Below are positions 10,750 through 18,585 of a DNA stretch of 64,000 nucleotides, piece after piece; position 1 is the stretch's first letter, and each line of letters opens with the position of its first letter. Below the pieces are notes generated by a model. It did no database searches, was not told where the DNA came from, and saw only the letters and a list, made by a program, of their open reading frames with translations. Source of the stretch: JBBRVW01 sp963784645. GTDB taxonomy: Bacteria; Actinomycetota; Actinomycetes; JACCUZ01. Location of the stretch: positions 248,001 to 312,000 of the forward strand of contig CAWARY010000020.1 in NCBI GenBank assembly GCA_963784645.1, in the 5' to 3' direction. The translations under genes and the position numbers were made by a program.

Positions 10750-13700
10750 TCAGCCACCGGAGCTGCCCGGGCTGGAGTGCCACAGCTTGCGCGGCGCCGG
10801 CCGCCGGGGTCGTGACTCAGCCCGTGCCGCCTCCGTGCGCGCGGCGGTCTTGGCGTCCTTGGCGTCGTCGCCCGGCGGCTTGATGTCGGCGTACGGCGAC
10901 TGGCGGAAGCCGCTCGGGTGCACCAGCACCCGCCGGGTGATGCCACCGTCGGCCGGCGGGCGGTTCCGGTCGGCCCCGCTCCGGTCGACCTTGTTGCCCA
11001 TGCCGCCCGCCGCCCGGCCGCCCTGCTCCCGCGGCTCGTAGACGGTCGGCCCCCCGCCGGTGGGCGGCCGGGTCATGACCGGGCGGCTCGAGCGGCTCTC
11101 GGCGGCCCCGGTCACCGACCGGTCGGTGACCGGCCCGGTCTCGGCCATCGCCGCGGCGACGGCGTCGAGCCCCCCGCCGAGCCAGGCCTCGTGCAGTGCG
11201 GGCAGCTCCCAGCAGCCGGTGGCCCGCAGCGACACCCCGCGCGGACCGGTGCGCCGGACGTGGCCGCGGATGACCAGCAGCCAGGAGTGGAACAGCGTCG
11301 CGGCGTAGGGACCCTGGGCGTCCTCGAAGAAGGTGGCGTCGACCGGGCCGCGGGCGTCGTCGAGGGTGACGAAGACGACGCGCCGGCCGGACCGGATCGG
11401 CGGTGTCTGGGTGGCGACCTTCACCCCGGCGACGAGCACCTCGGCCTGGCTGCGGCAGTGCACCATGTCGGGCGCACGGGTGGCGCGGATCGCGGCGAGG
11501 AACGGCTCGTAGAAGTCGACGACGTGCCGGGTCGCGTCCAGGCCGAGCACCTCGAGCTCGGCCCGCACCCGCTCGGCGCCGGTGAGCTCGGGCAGCCCGC
11601 TCGGCTCGATCGAGCCGGGTGCGTCGTCGAGCTCGAGGGCGAGCTGGACCGGTCGCGCCTCCACCGGCCGGGACGCCTGCGACTGGCGGGCGGCGAGCGT
11701 GCGGACGTCGGGGCGCTCGACGGTGGTGAGCGCCTCGCCCTGCGCCGCGGCGACGGTGATGTCGGTGCGGCTGCGGCCGGCGGCGAGCACCCCGGCGCGG
11801 CCGCCGGAGCGGCTGCGGGTCCGGCCGCCACCGCGGGCGACCGCCCGCCCCCACCGGTCGAGCTCGCCGACCTGGAGCAGCAGGTCGCGCCGGGTCAGCC
11901 GGCGGCTGCCGCCGTGGACGTGCCGGCCCGGGGTGACGGCCACCACCGACCCGAGGGAGTACAGCCCGTCGAACGCGCCGACGAGCACCAGCCGCTCGAC
12001 GACCGGCCGGGACACCGAGGCGCGGTTCCAGAAGTCGGCCACCGAGCCGTAGGGCCGGCCGGCGACCACCCGGGCGACCTCGGCCGCCGAGATGCCCTTG
12101 ACCTCCGCCAGCGACAGCCGGATGCCGTAGCGCCCCGGTCGCTCCTGCCACGGCCAGCCCTCTGACGTGTCAGCCGCAGGCTCCGGTATACCGGAGCCTG
12201 CGGCTGACACGTCACCCTCGTCGAGCAGCTCGAGGCGGTAGGTGGCGTCGGAGCGGTTGACGTCGAGCGGCAGCACCGCGATGCCGAACTGGCGGGCGTC
12301 GTCGAGGATCAGCCGCTTCGGGTACATGCCGGGGTCGTGGGTGAGCACCCCGGCGAGGAACGCCGCAGTGTGGTGCGCCTTGAGCCACGCCGACTGGTAG
12401 GTCGGCAGCGCGAACGCGGCGGCGTGCGCCTTGCAGAAGCCGAACGACGCGAACGCCTTGAGCACCTCCCACACCCGGTCGACGGTCGCGATGTCGTAGC
12501 CGCGGGCGTAGGCGCGCGGCCGCAGCCACACCTCGATCTCGTCCTGGCCGCCGGGCGCACCGAGGGTACGGCGCACCTCGTCGGCCTCGGCCAGCGAGCA
12601 GCCGGTGAAGGTCGCGACGATCTCGAGCACCTGCTCGTGGAAGACGACGACGCCGCAGGTCTCCTCCAGCGCGTAGCGCAGGTCCTCGTGCAGGTACTCG
12701 GGCTCGGTCCAGCCCTGCCGGGCCCGGAGGAACGGCGTGACCATGTCGCTCTTGACCGGGCCGGGCCGGAACAGCGAGATGTCGGTGATGAGGTCACCGA
12801 AGGTCTCGGGCCCGAACTTCCCGACCAGCTCGCGCTGCCCCGGCGACTCGATCTGGAACATGCCGAGGGTGCGGGTCGACTGCACCAGCGCGAAGGTCGC
12901 CGGGTCGTCGAAGGGCACCTGGGACTGGTCGTCGACATCCACCTCGACGCCGTCGACCCGGCGCACCTCGTCGATGGCGTAGGCCATCGCCGACTGCATC
13001 CGGATGCCGAGCACGTCGAGCTTGAGCAGGCCGAGCTCCTCGACGTCGTCCTTGTCGAACTGGCTCATCGGGAAGCCCAGCCAGCTCGCCTCGACCGGTG
13101 TGCGGTCGAGCAGCGTGGTGTCGGACAGCAGCACCCCGCACGGGTGCAGCGCGACGTGCCGCGGCAGCCCGTCGAGGCGCGCGACCATGCGGAACAGCAG
13201 GTCGAGCTGGCCGGACCCCAGCCGGGAGGCGCGCAGCTCGGGCAGCTCGGCGAGCGCGTCGTGCACGTCGCGGGCCCGGATGTGCGGGAACGCCTTGGCG
13301 ATCTGGTCGATCTCACCGGGCGGCATGCCGAGCGCGGCGCCGACGTCGCGGATCGCGTGCCGGACCCGGTAGGTGTCCATCATCGAGACGCAGGCGACCC
13401 GCTCGCCGCCGAAGCGCTCGAGGATCTTCTCGTAGACCTCGGTGCGCCGGGCCGACTCGACGTCGACGTCGACGTCCGGCAGCGCCTCGCGCAGCGGCGA
13501 GAGGAACCGCTCCATGAGCAGGCCGTGCCGGATCGGGTCGACCCCGGAGATGCCGAGCAGGTAGTTGACCAGGCTGCCCGCGCCGGACCCGCGGGCGGCG
13601 GCGCGCACCCCCATGTCGCGGATCAGGTCGACGACGTCGGCGACGGTGAGGAAGTACGACGGGTAGCCGAGGGTCTCGATGACGTGCAGCTCGTCGTCGA

Positions 13701-14877
13701 GCCGGCGCCGCACCTCGGCGGTGGCCGGCATCGCCCGCCGGCCCAGCCCGGCCTCGCAGCGCTCCCGGAGCAGCGCCTGCGCCGCACCGACCTTGTCGAC
13801 CACGGCGATCCGGTCGCCGCCGGTGCCTTCTGCCGCGCCGAGGACGTCGAGGTCGGGGAAGTGCACCTCCCCCATGCCGAGGTCGGCGCGCGGGTCGACG
13901 GCGCACCGGTCGGCGACCCGCCGGGTCGCGGCGAGCAGCCGGCGGGCGGCCTGCTGGTCGAGCCCGGCCGCGGCCGCCACCTCGCCCGCGACCTCCGCCA
14001 TCTCCTTGCCGGACTTGAGGTAGCCCTCGGCGTTGACCCGGTCGACGTGCCGGGCGTCGAGGGCGACCAGCCGCCGGGACGCGTCGAGCACGTCGGCGGT
14101 CGGGGCGTCGGACCGGTCGGCGTAGCGCACCGCGTTGGAGAGCACCGCGGTGAGCCGCTCCTCGACCGCCAGCCCGAGCATCCGGGCAGCCCGCGGCCGG
14201 TCGTCGGGACCGCGGTGCGAGACCACCTCGAGCAGCAGGTCGGCGCGGTCGACCACGTCGTACCACCGGGACAGCACCGTGCGCGCGAGGTCGGGGCGGC
14301 GGGCGGTGAGGGCCCGGCCCACCTCGGAGCCGGGGCCGAGCAGCACGAGCAGGCCACCCCCGGCGTCGGACGCGGCCCGGACGTGCTCGGCGACCAGGTC
14401 GAGGGTGCTCACCGGGCGGCCGCGCTCGCCGCGCAGGTGGGTGGCCGACACCAGCCGGCACAGCGCCGCCCAGCCCGCCTTGTCGCGGGCCAGCAGGGTG
14501 ACCCGCGGGTGCCGCGGGTCGACGGTCGCACCACCGCGGGCGGGTGTGCGGAGCGCGCCAGCAGACGACGCACCCGGGCGGCCGGCTCCCCCGGCGCGCG
14601 CACCGAGCGACGGGTGCGCCAGAGGTGCGGCGGCGAGCAGCCCGGTCGGCTCCAGCGCGAGGTCGACGCCGAGCACCGGCCGGACCCCGGCCGACCGGGC
14701 GGCCCGGGCGAACTTCACCGCGCCGTAGACGCCGTCGCGGTCGGTGAGGGCAAGGGTGTCCATGCCGTGCTCGACGGCCCGCTCGACGAGGACGTGCGGG
14801 TGCGAGGCGCCGTAGCGCAGCGAGTAGCCGGACGCGACGTGCAGGTGGACGAAGGGGTCGCCGGAGACGGGAGTCAT
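10750..14877 (-). CDS. dnaE2: Error-prone DNA polymerase III alpha subunit DnaE2
   Basis: A 1375-residue C-family polymerase used for mutagenic lesion bypass. The PHP domain is N-terminal (HLHVASGYSLRYG, TDRDGVYG). The catalytic region shows GSGAGSLVNYLLG, PDVDVDVESARR, the FRPGPVKSDMV block and GFCKAHAAAFA. A helix-hairpin-helix and an OB-fold domain (VKVATQTPPIRSGRRVVFVTL) follow, and the C-terminus ends RKLWHSSPGSSGG. It is about 280 residues longer than M. tuberculosis DnaE2 (about 1080). The extra length includes a Gly/Ala-rich insert in the PHP domain, residues 888-905 coded by a perfect DNA palindrome, an Arg/Gly-rich insert and a long linker before the tail. The ATG is 37 bases after the HEPN stop, in an SOS-controlled operon. 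Confidence 0.95.
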   Translation of the reverse strand: MTPVSGDPFVHLHVASGYSLRYGASHPHVLVERAVEHGMDTLALTDRDGVYGAVKFARAARSAGVRPVLGVDLALEPTGLLAAAPLAHPSLGARAGGAGRPGASSAGALRTPARGGATVDPRHPRVTLLARDKAGWAALCRLVSATHLRGERGRPVSTLDLVAEHVRAASDAGGGLLVLLGPGSEVGRALTARRPDLARTVLSRWYDVVDRADLLLEVVSHRGPDDRPRAARMLGLAVEERLTAVLSNAVRYADRSDAPTADVLDASRRLVALDARHVDRVNAEGYLKSGKEMAEVAGEVAAAAGLDQQAARRLLAATRRVADRCAVDPRADLGMGEVHFPDLDVLGAAEGTGGDRIAVVDKVGAAQALLRERCEAGLGRRAMPATAEVRRRLDDELHVIETLGYPSYFLTVADVVDLIRDMGVRAAARGSGAGSLVNYLLGISGVDPIRHGLLMERFLSPLREALPDVDVDVESARRTEVYEKILERFGGERVACVSMMDTYRVRHAIRDVGAALGMPPGEIDQIAKAFPHIRARDVHDALAELPELRASRLGSGQLDLLFRMVARLDGLPRHVALHPCGVLLSDTTLLDRTPVEASWLGFPMSQFDKDDVEELGLLKLDVLGIRMQSAMAYAIDEVRRVDGVEVDVDDQSQVPFDDPATFALVQSTRTLGMFQIESPGQRELVGKFGPETFGDLITDISLFRPGPVKSDMVTPFLRARQGWTEPEYLHEDLRYALEETCGVVVFHEQVLEIVATFTGCSLAEADEVRRTLGAPGGQDEIEVWLRPRAYARGYDIATVDRVWEVLKAFASFGFCKAHAAAFALPTYQSAWLKAHHTAAFLAGVLTHDPGMYPKRLILDDARQFGIAVLPLDVNRSDATYRLELLDEGDVSAAGSGIPEPAADTSEGWPWQERPGRYGIRLSLAEVKGISAAEVARVVAGRPYGSVADFWNRASVSRPVVERLVLVGAFDGLYSLGSVVAVTPGRHVHGGSRRLTRRDLLLQVGELDRWGRAVARGGGRTRSRSGGRAGVLAAGRSRTDITVAAAQGEALTTVERPDVRTLAARQSQASRPVEARPVQLALELDDAPGSIEPSGLPELTGAERVRAELEVLGLDATRHVVDFYEPFLAAIRATRAPDMVHCRSQAEVLVAGVKVATQTPPIRSGRRVVFVTLDDARGPVDATFFEDAQGPYAATLFHSWLLVIRGHVRRTGPRGVSLRATGCWELPALHEAWLGGGLDAVAAAMAETGPVTDRSVTGAAESRSSRPVMTRPPTGGGPTVYEPREQGGRAAGGMGNKVDRSGADRNRPPADGGITRRVLVHPSGFRQSPYADIKPPGDDAKDAKTAARTEAARAESRPRRPAPRKLWHSSPGSSGG
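11108..11133. repeat. 26-base perfect palindrome inside dnaE2
   Basis: The two 13-base arms (CCGGTCACCGACC and its complement) meet with no spacer. The element falls in a non-conserved linker near the DnaE2 C-terminus and codes for part of GPVTDRSVTG. Confidence 0.85.
12163..12214. repeat. 52-base perfect palindrome inside dnaE2
   Basis: Each 26-base arm is the exact reverse complement of the other, with symmetry axis between 12188 and 12189 (GTA|TAC). It starts TGACGTGTCAGCC and ends GGCTGACACGTCA. It is translated in frame as DVSAAGSGIPEPAADTS, between the conserved TYRLELL and YGIRLSLAEVKGI blocks, so it behaves as a tolerated in-frame insertion. Confidence 0.95.
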
Positions 14878-14914
14878 GGAGGTGGTGTCGGTGCAGCCGG
14901 ATCGGGTGGCCGGC

Positions 14915-15430
14915 TCAGCCGGCGCGCTGGGCCAGGTCGCGGTGGGCCAGGTCGCGGTGGGCCAGGTCGACGCGCTGCGGCAGCACCGGCTGGTGGGCCA
15001 GCCCGAGGGTCGTCTCGACCAGCGCGAGGAAGGTCTGCGCGTCGCGCAGCAGGTCGTCGGCCTCGCGCGCGCTGACGGCGCGGGTCAGCCCGGCCTCCGC
15101 AGCGGCGCGCTTCGCGGCGCCGGCGGCGAAGAACCCGGCCCACTCGGTGAGCTCGGGCGCCACCTGCGGCAGCACCGACCACACCGTGCGCGGCCGGTTG
15201 CGGGCGGAGGTGTCCGGCCGGCTGCGCACCGCGAGGACGGCAGCGGCGGTGCGCAGCGCCGCGAGGTGGGCGGCGGCGTAGCGCTCGGTGGCGACCGTGG
15301 TGGTCATAGCGGTGCCGAGGTCGTGCCGGGCGGTACCGAGCAGGTCGCGGGCCGCTGCGGCCACCGGCGGCCGCAGCACGTCACGGCTCCCGGCCGCGCC
15401 GGTTGACCGGGTGGGGCGCGCAGTCGTCAT
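14915..15430 (-). CDS. SAV_6107-like HEPN domain protein
   Basis: A 171-residue, mostly alpha-helical protein resembling the SAV_6107-type HEPN proteins found beside dnaE2 in actinobacteria. Helical blocks include RYAAAHLAALRTAAAVLAVRS and LTEWAGFFAAGAAKRAAAEA, and a later helix carries EADDLLRDAQTFLALVE. HEPN proteins are often RNases or toxin-like partners, but this subgroup has no proven activity. The C-terminus ends in tandem repeats of DLAHR coded by a repeated 15-base unit (about 14935-14970). ATG 15430 was preferred; GTG 15439 is possible. It lies 11 bases after the DUF6504 stop. Confidence 0.7.
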   Translation of the reverse strand: MTTARPTRSTGAAGSRDVLRPPVAAAARDLLGTARHDLGTAMTTTVATERYAAAHLAALRTAAAVLAVRSRPDTSARNRPRTVWSVLPQVAPELTEWAGFFAAGAAKRAAAEAGLTRAVSAREADDLLRDAQTFLALVETTLGLAHQPVLPQRVDLAHRDLAHRDLAQRAG

Positions 15431-15441
15431 CGTCGCCACCC

Positions 15442-15741
15442 TCAGTCCTGCGCCCGGAGCAGCGTCCAGCCGCCCGCGGACCAGTCGAAACACAGGTCGT
15501 AGACCCCCGCGCCGTGGACCTGGCCGCGGCTCGCCTCGACCCGCCAGACCTCGCGCTCGCCCGCCAGCGCGCCGCCGGTGGTGGCGGCCTCGGGCCGGGC
15601 AGCCGCCTGCCACCAGGCACCGGTCTCCACCCAGCGGGCGAGCACCTCACGCACCGCGTAGAACCGGCCGCGCCACAGGAACTCGGCCGGGTCGTCATCG
15701 CGCCGGCGCACCTCGACGGGGTCGTCGTACCGACGGCTCAT
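15442..15741 (-). CDS. DUF6504 family protein
   Basis: A 99-residue protein beginning MSRRYDDPVEVRRRDDDPAEFLWRGRFY and containing the conserved WRVEA and YDLCFDW...WTLLRAQD regions. This matches the small DUF6504 proteins coded beside DnaE2 or DinB in actinobacteria. GGAGG six bases before ATG 15741 fixes the start, and the long open frame upstream is not part of the gene. It is first in the SOS-box operon, so a role in lesion bypass is likely, though its biochemistry is unknown. Confidence 0.8.
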   Translation of the reverse strand: MSRRYDDPVEVRRRDDDPAEFLWRGRFYAVREVLARWVETGAWWQAAARPEAATTGGALAGEREVWRVEASRGQVHGAGVYDLCFDWSAGGWTLLRAQD

Positions 15742-15819
15742 GGCGCCTCCCGACTGGTGGACCGGCCCGCCCGACACCGTGGGGGTCGAGTCCACGGCGC
15801 CGGGCGGTCTACCCGGTAG

Positions 15820-15835
15820 TCGAACACATGTTCGA
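15820..15835. promoter_or_regulatory. LexA/SOS box
   Basis: The sequence TCGAACACATGTTCGA fits the actinobacterial LexA consensus TCGAAC-N4-GTTCGA exactly. It lies 79 bases upstream of the DUF6504 start, which predicts DNA-damage induction of DUF6504, the HEPN protein and dnaE2. Confidence 0.92.
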
Positions 15836-15919
15836 ACACGTGCCACAGTAGCCCCTACTCCGGCGCAGCCGTCAAGCCCGTCCACAGGACACGCCGGGCG
15901 GCCCGCCCCGAGACCCGGA

Positions 15920-15925
15920 TAACCT
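15920..15925 (+). promoter_or_regulatory. Leaderless promoter -10 of ybaK
   Basis: TAACCT, six bases before GTG 15932. Confidence 0.5.
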
Positions 15926-15931
15926 CCGGCG

Positions 15932-16411
15932 GTGCACTCCCACCCCAGTGTCGTCCGGGTCACCGACAGGCTGGCCGAGCTCGGTGCGACCGGCTCGGTG
16001 AAGGTCCTCGACGGCTCCGCCCGCACCGCCGCGCAGGCTGCCGACCAGCTCGGCATCGAGGTCGCCCAGATCGCCAACTCGCTGGTGTTCGCCGCCGACG
16101 GCGCCCCCCTGCTGGTGCTCGCCTCCGGCGGTCACCGGGTCGACACCGCCAAGGTCGCCGCCCTGGTCGGCGCCGGCTCCGTCGACCGCGCCGACGCCGA
16201 CTTCGTCCGCAGCCACACCGGTTTCGCGATCGGCGGCGTCGCACCGGTCGGGCACCCCGAGCCGCTGCGCACCCTCGTCGACACCGCGCTCGAGCGCTAC
16301 GACGAGATCTGGGCCGCCGCCGGCCACCCGCACGCCGTCTTCCCCACGACCTACGCCGAGCTGCTCCGCCTCACCGGCGGCACCGCGGCCGACGTCGGCG
16401 TCGACGCCTGA
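15932..16411 (+). CDS. YbaK/EbsC family aminoacyl-tRNA deacylase
   Basis: A 159-residue YbaK/EbsC (INS-like) domain protein. It shows AAQAADQLGIEVAQIANSLVF, which contains the region leading to the active-site area, LVLASGGHRVDTAKVA, and GFAIGGVAPVGH, the glycine-rich signature of this fold. Relatives hydrolyse mischarged tRNA such as Cys-tRNA(Pro). Start GTG 15932 is supported by the leaderless -10 box. It diverges from the SOS operon. Confidence 0.9.
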   Translation: MHSHPSVVRVTDRLAELGATGSVKVLDGSARTAAQAADQLGIEVAQIANSLVFAADGAPLLVLASGGHRVDTAKVAALVGAGSVDRADADFVRSHTGFAIGGVAPVGHPEPLRTLVDTALERYDEIWAAAGHPHAVFPTTYAELLRLTGGTAADVGVDA

Positions 16412-16776
16412 GCATCGTCCGCGGCTCTCCCGCCGTCGAGGGACAGTCAGTTCACGAGCGGCCAGGACGAGAGGAGCCAGGCGAGTGGCGCCCGCCGTGC
16501 GTGAGTGGCCGTGGTCCGGTGGTCACGAGCGAAGTGGCCCCGCAAGAGGACCACTTCCCGACCCCCTGGCGGGGCCACTTGGCTCCAGACCCGATGTGGA
16601 CCGGCCCGGTGCGGCATATCGCGCCACGCAGCCGGTCCACTTCGGCCGCGGACGGTCGGTCACCACCCACCGACCTCCGCCTGTCCTGGCGCCGTTGACC
16701 TGACCGCACCACCCGCGGCGGGTCAGGCGGGCAAAGGCGGGCGGACGACGGGTCAGCCCAGAGCTGCGGACGGTGG
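16412..16776. repeat. Intergenic region with nested inverted repeats
   Basis: These 365 bases hold no convincing gene. AAGTGGCCCCGC at 16532-16543 pairs with GCGGGGCCACTT at 16569-16580, and GTGGACCGGC at 16596-16605 pairs with GCCGGTCCAC at 16631-16640. The short word GTGGNCC or its complement recurs at least six times between 16505 and 16645. The genes on both sides converge here, so part of it may terminate transcription, but there is no T-tract. Confidence 0.7.
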
Positions 16777-17823
16777 CTACCCGCGGCGGGGGCCGACCCG
16801 CCAGCCCGCCCAGGCCAGCGCGCCGACCGGGATCGGCAGCCAGTAGGACGCGAGCCGGTAGAGCAGCGTGCCGGCCAGCGCCTGCTCGGTCGGGGCGCCG
16901 GCGACGACGAGCAGCCCGGCCAGCCCGGTCTCGACGAAGCCCAGGCCGCCCGGGGTGACCGGGACCAGCCCGAGCGCGACGGCGGCGACGTAGGCCACGA
17001 GGACCAGGCTCGGGCGGACGTCGGCCCCCACCGCGAGCAGGGCGGCGACCAGGGTCCCGTAGTCGAACATCCGGTTGCCGGCAGCCGCCGCCAGCGCCTG
17101 CAGCCAGCGGCCCTCGAACGCGGCGGCGACCCGGTCGCGCTCGGTGATCACCCGGGCCACGACCAACGGCGCCGAGGTGCTGCGACGGACCGTCGCGACG
17201 ACCCGGCCCACCGCCTGGGCGACCACCCGCACCACGCGGTCCCAGGTGAGCACCGCGAACCCCACGCCGACGAGCACCGCCGCGACGACCAGCGACACGA
17301 CCAGGCCCACCTCGAGCTCGCGCGGCAGGGTGGCCCCGGTCAGCACGGCGGGCACCGCGAGCACCGGCAGCGTCATGAGCATCCCGGTGGTGAGCAGGCC
17401 GGTGGCGCCCAGCGCCCCGCCGACCTCCACCGGCCGGTGCCCCGACCGCACCAGCATCGCCGCCTGCACGACGCTGCCCGTCGCGGCGCCGCCGGGGATG
17501 ATGCGGCTGGCGGCGTTCGACGCGAGCTGCGAGCTCGCCACCTCGGTCCAGGTGCTCGAGCGCAGCGCGATGCGCAGCAGCGCCCACAGCGAGGCGAAGC
17601 TGGCCGCCTGCAGCAGCAGGACGACGGCGAACCACCACGGCCGTACGTCGCCGAGCTGCGGCCATGCGTCCAGCACCGTGAGCAGGCTGGGCGCGACGAG
17701 GTACAGCGAGACCGCGGTGACCACGAGCAGTGCCGTGCGCCGCACGTGCCGCCAGACCGGCGGCCGCGCAGCCCCGGGGGCGACGGCCTCCGGCGGCTCC
17801 GACCCGGTCCCCTCGTGGTGCAC
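16777..17823 (-). CDS. LPG-synthase TM-like flippase-domain membrane protein (YbhN/UPF0104)
   Basis: A 348-residue polytopic membrane protein of the lysylphosphatidylglycerol-synthase transmembrane family. About eight helices are visible. The conserved ASNAASRIIPGGAATG segment (about residues 98-113) and the C-terminal LGLVPVTPGGLGFVETGL motif are typical of the family. Members without the synthase domain are thought to move lipids or glycolipids across the membrane. GTG 17823 is used as start. It is near a glycerophosphodiesterase and a related membrane protein on the same strand. Confidence 0.85.
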   Translation of the reverse strand: MHHEGTGSEPPEAVAPGAARPPVWRHVRRTALLVVTAVSLYLVAPSLLTVLDAWPQLGDVRPWWFAVVLLLQAASFASLWALLRIALRSSTWTEVASSQLASNAASRIIPGGAATGSVVQAAMLVRSGHRPVEVGGALGATGLLTTGMLMTLPVLAVPAVLTGATLPRELEVGLVVSLVVAAVLVGVGFAVLTWDRVVRVVAQAVGRVVATVRRSTSAPLVVARVITERDRVAAAFEGRWLQALAAAAGNRMFDYGTLVAALLAVGADVRPSLVLVAYVAAVALGLVPVTPGGLGFVETGLAGLLVVAGAPTEQALAGTLLYRLASYWLPIPVGALAWAGWRVGPRRG

Positions 17824-17886
17824 GCCCCCACGATGTCAGCCCGCCACCGCGGCATGCGCGACCTGCCCGCGCCGGAGCGCGCGTGG

Positions 17887-17917
17887 CTCGCGCATGACTC
17901 GCAGGAGTCAGCGCGAG
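17887..17917 (-). terminator. Hairpin at the end of the glycerophosphodiesterase gene
   Basis: CTCGCGC plus TGACTC pairs with GAGTCA plus GCGCGAG around a 4-base loop, with one bulged base at 17894. The stop codon of the gene lies in the stem. No T-tract follows, so termination is likely but unproven. Confidence 0.5.
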
Positions 17918-18564
17918 GCGACCACAGTGCGCAGCAGGTCGAGATCCTTGCCGATGACGGCGTCCGCACCCACCGCGCGGGCCCGCGCCAGTGCTGCCGC
18001 GTCGTCGACGGTCCAGGCCATCACGAGGTCGGTGCTCCGGTGCAGCTCGGTCACCAGCTCCGGGGTCAGCAGCGAGAGCCGCACGGACACCCCGTGCACC
18101 GGGCCGGCGGCGACCCGGGCGCGCAGCCGCTCGACGCCGCGCCGGCTCGCGGCGGACAGCACGCGACGTACCGGCACGTCGAAGGCGTCGAGCATCCACC
18201 AGGCCTTGGTGCAGACGGTGAGCGAGCGGTCGGGAGAGGTCTCGCGCAGCAGCCGCGCCACCTGCGGGGCGAGCCGCGGGTGCACGCCCTTGAGGTCGAT
18301 CATCAGCCGGTGGTCGTCGCCGAGTGCCGCGACCAGGTCGGCCAGCTCGAACCGGCCGTGGCGGCTGCGCGGCACCACGCCCTCCCGGTCCCAGAGGAAC
18401 GGCAGGCCGCCCATCGAGCGGTGGTGGCGCACCTCGAGCCGGCCGCGGTAGGCGTGCACGTCGCACTCGACGAGGTCGACGCCGGCAGCCAGCGCCTCGC
18501 GCAGCCCGGCCACGGTGTTGCCGGACCGGTGCGCCACGGCCAGCATCCGCCCCCTGGTCGTCAC
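17908..18564 (-). CDS. Glycerophosphodiester phosphodiesterase family protein
   Basis: A 218-residue GDPD-fold protein. The expected acid-base residues appear in VAHRSG (His12), VECDVH (Glu33, Asp35) and VRHHRSMG (His47-48), and the barrel ends with MAWTVDDAAAL and GADAVIGKDLDLL. The canonical AHRG is AHRS here. No signal peptide is seen, so it probably acts in the cytoplasm. Start GTG 18564 follows a TAGCGT box by seven bases. Confidence 0.87.
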   Translation of the reverse strand: MTTRGRMLAVAHRSGNTVAGLREALAAGVDLVECDVHAYRGRLEVRHHRSMGGLPFLWDREGVVPRSRHGRFELADLVAALGDDHRLMIDLKGVHPRLAPQVARLLRETSPDRSLTVCTKAWWMLDAFDVPVRRVLSAASRRGVERLRARVAAGPVHGVSVRLSLLTPELVTELHRSTDLVMAWTVDDAAALARARAVGADAVIGKDLDLLRTVVASR

Positions 18565-18571
18565 GGGAGGA

Positions 18572-18577
18572 ACGCTA
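18572..18577 (-). promoter_or_regulatory. Leaderless promoter -10 of GDPD gene
   Basis: On the minus strand this is TAGCGT, seven bases before GTG 18564. Confidence 0.5.
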
Positions 18578-18585
18578 GTAGGAGC

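Noticed and set aside
10750..14877. dnaE2 as a pseudogene because of insertions
   Set aside because: The frame is intact, the palindrome length plus flanks keeps phase, and all catalytic motifs are present.
12337..15075. Long plus-strand frame (912 codons) opposite dnaE2
   Set aside because: Same codon-bias artefact. The dnaE2 frame has all polymerase motifs.
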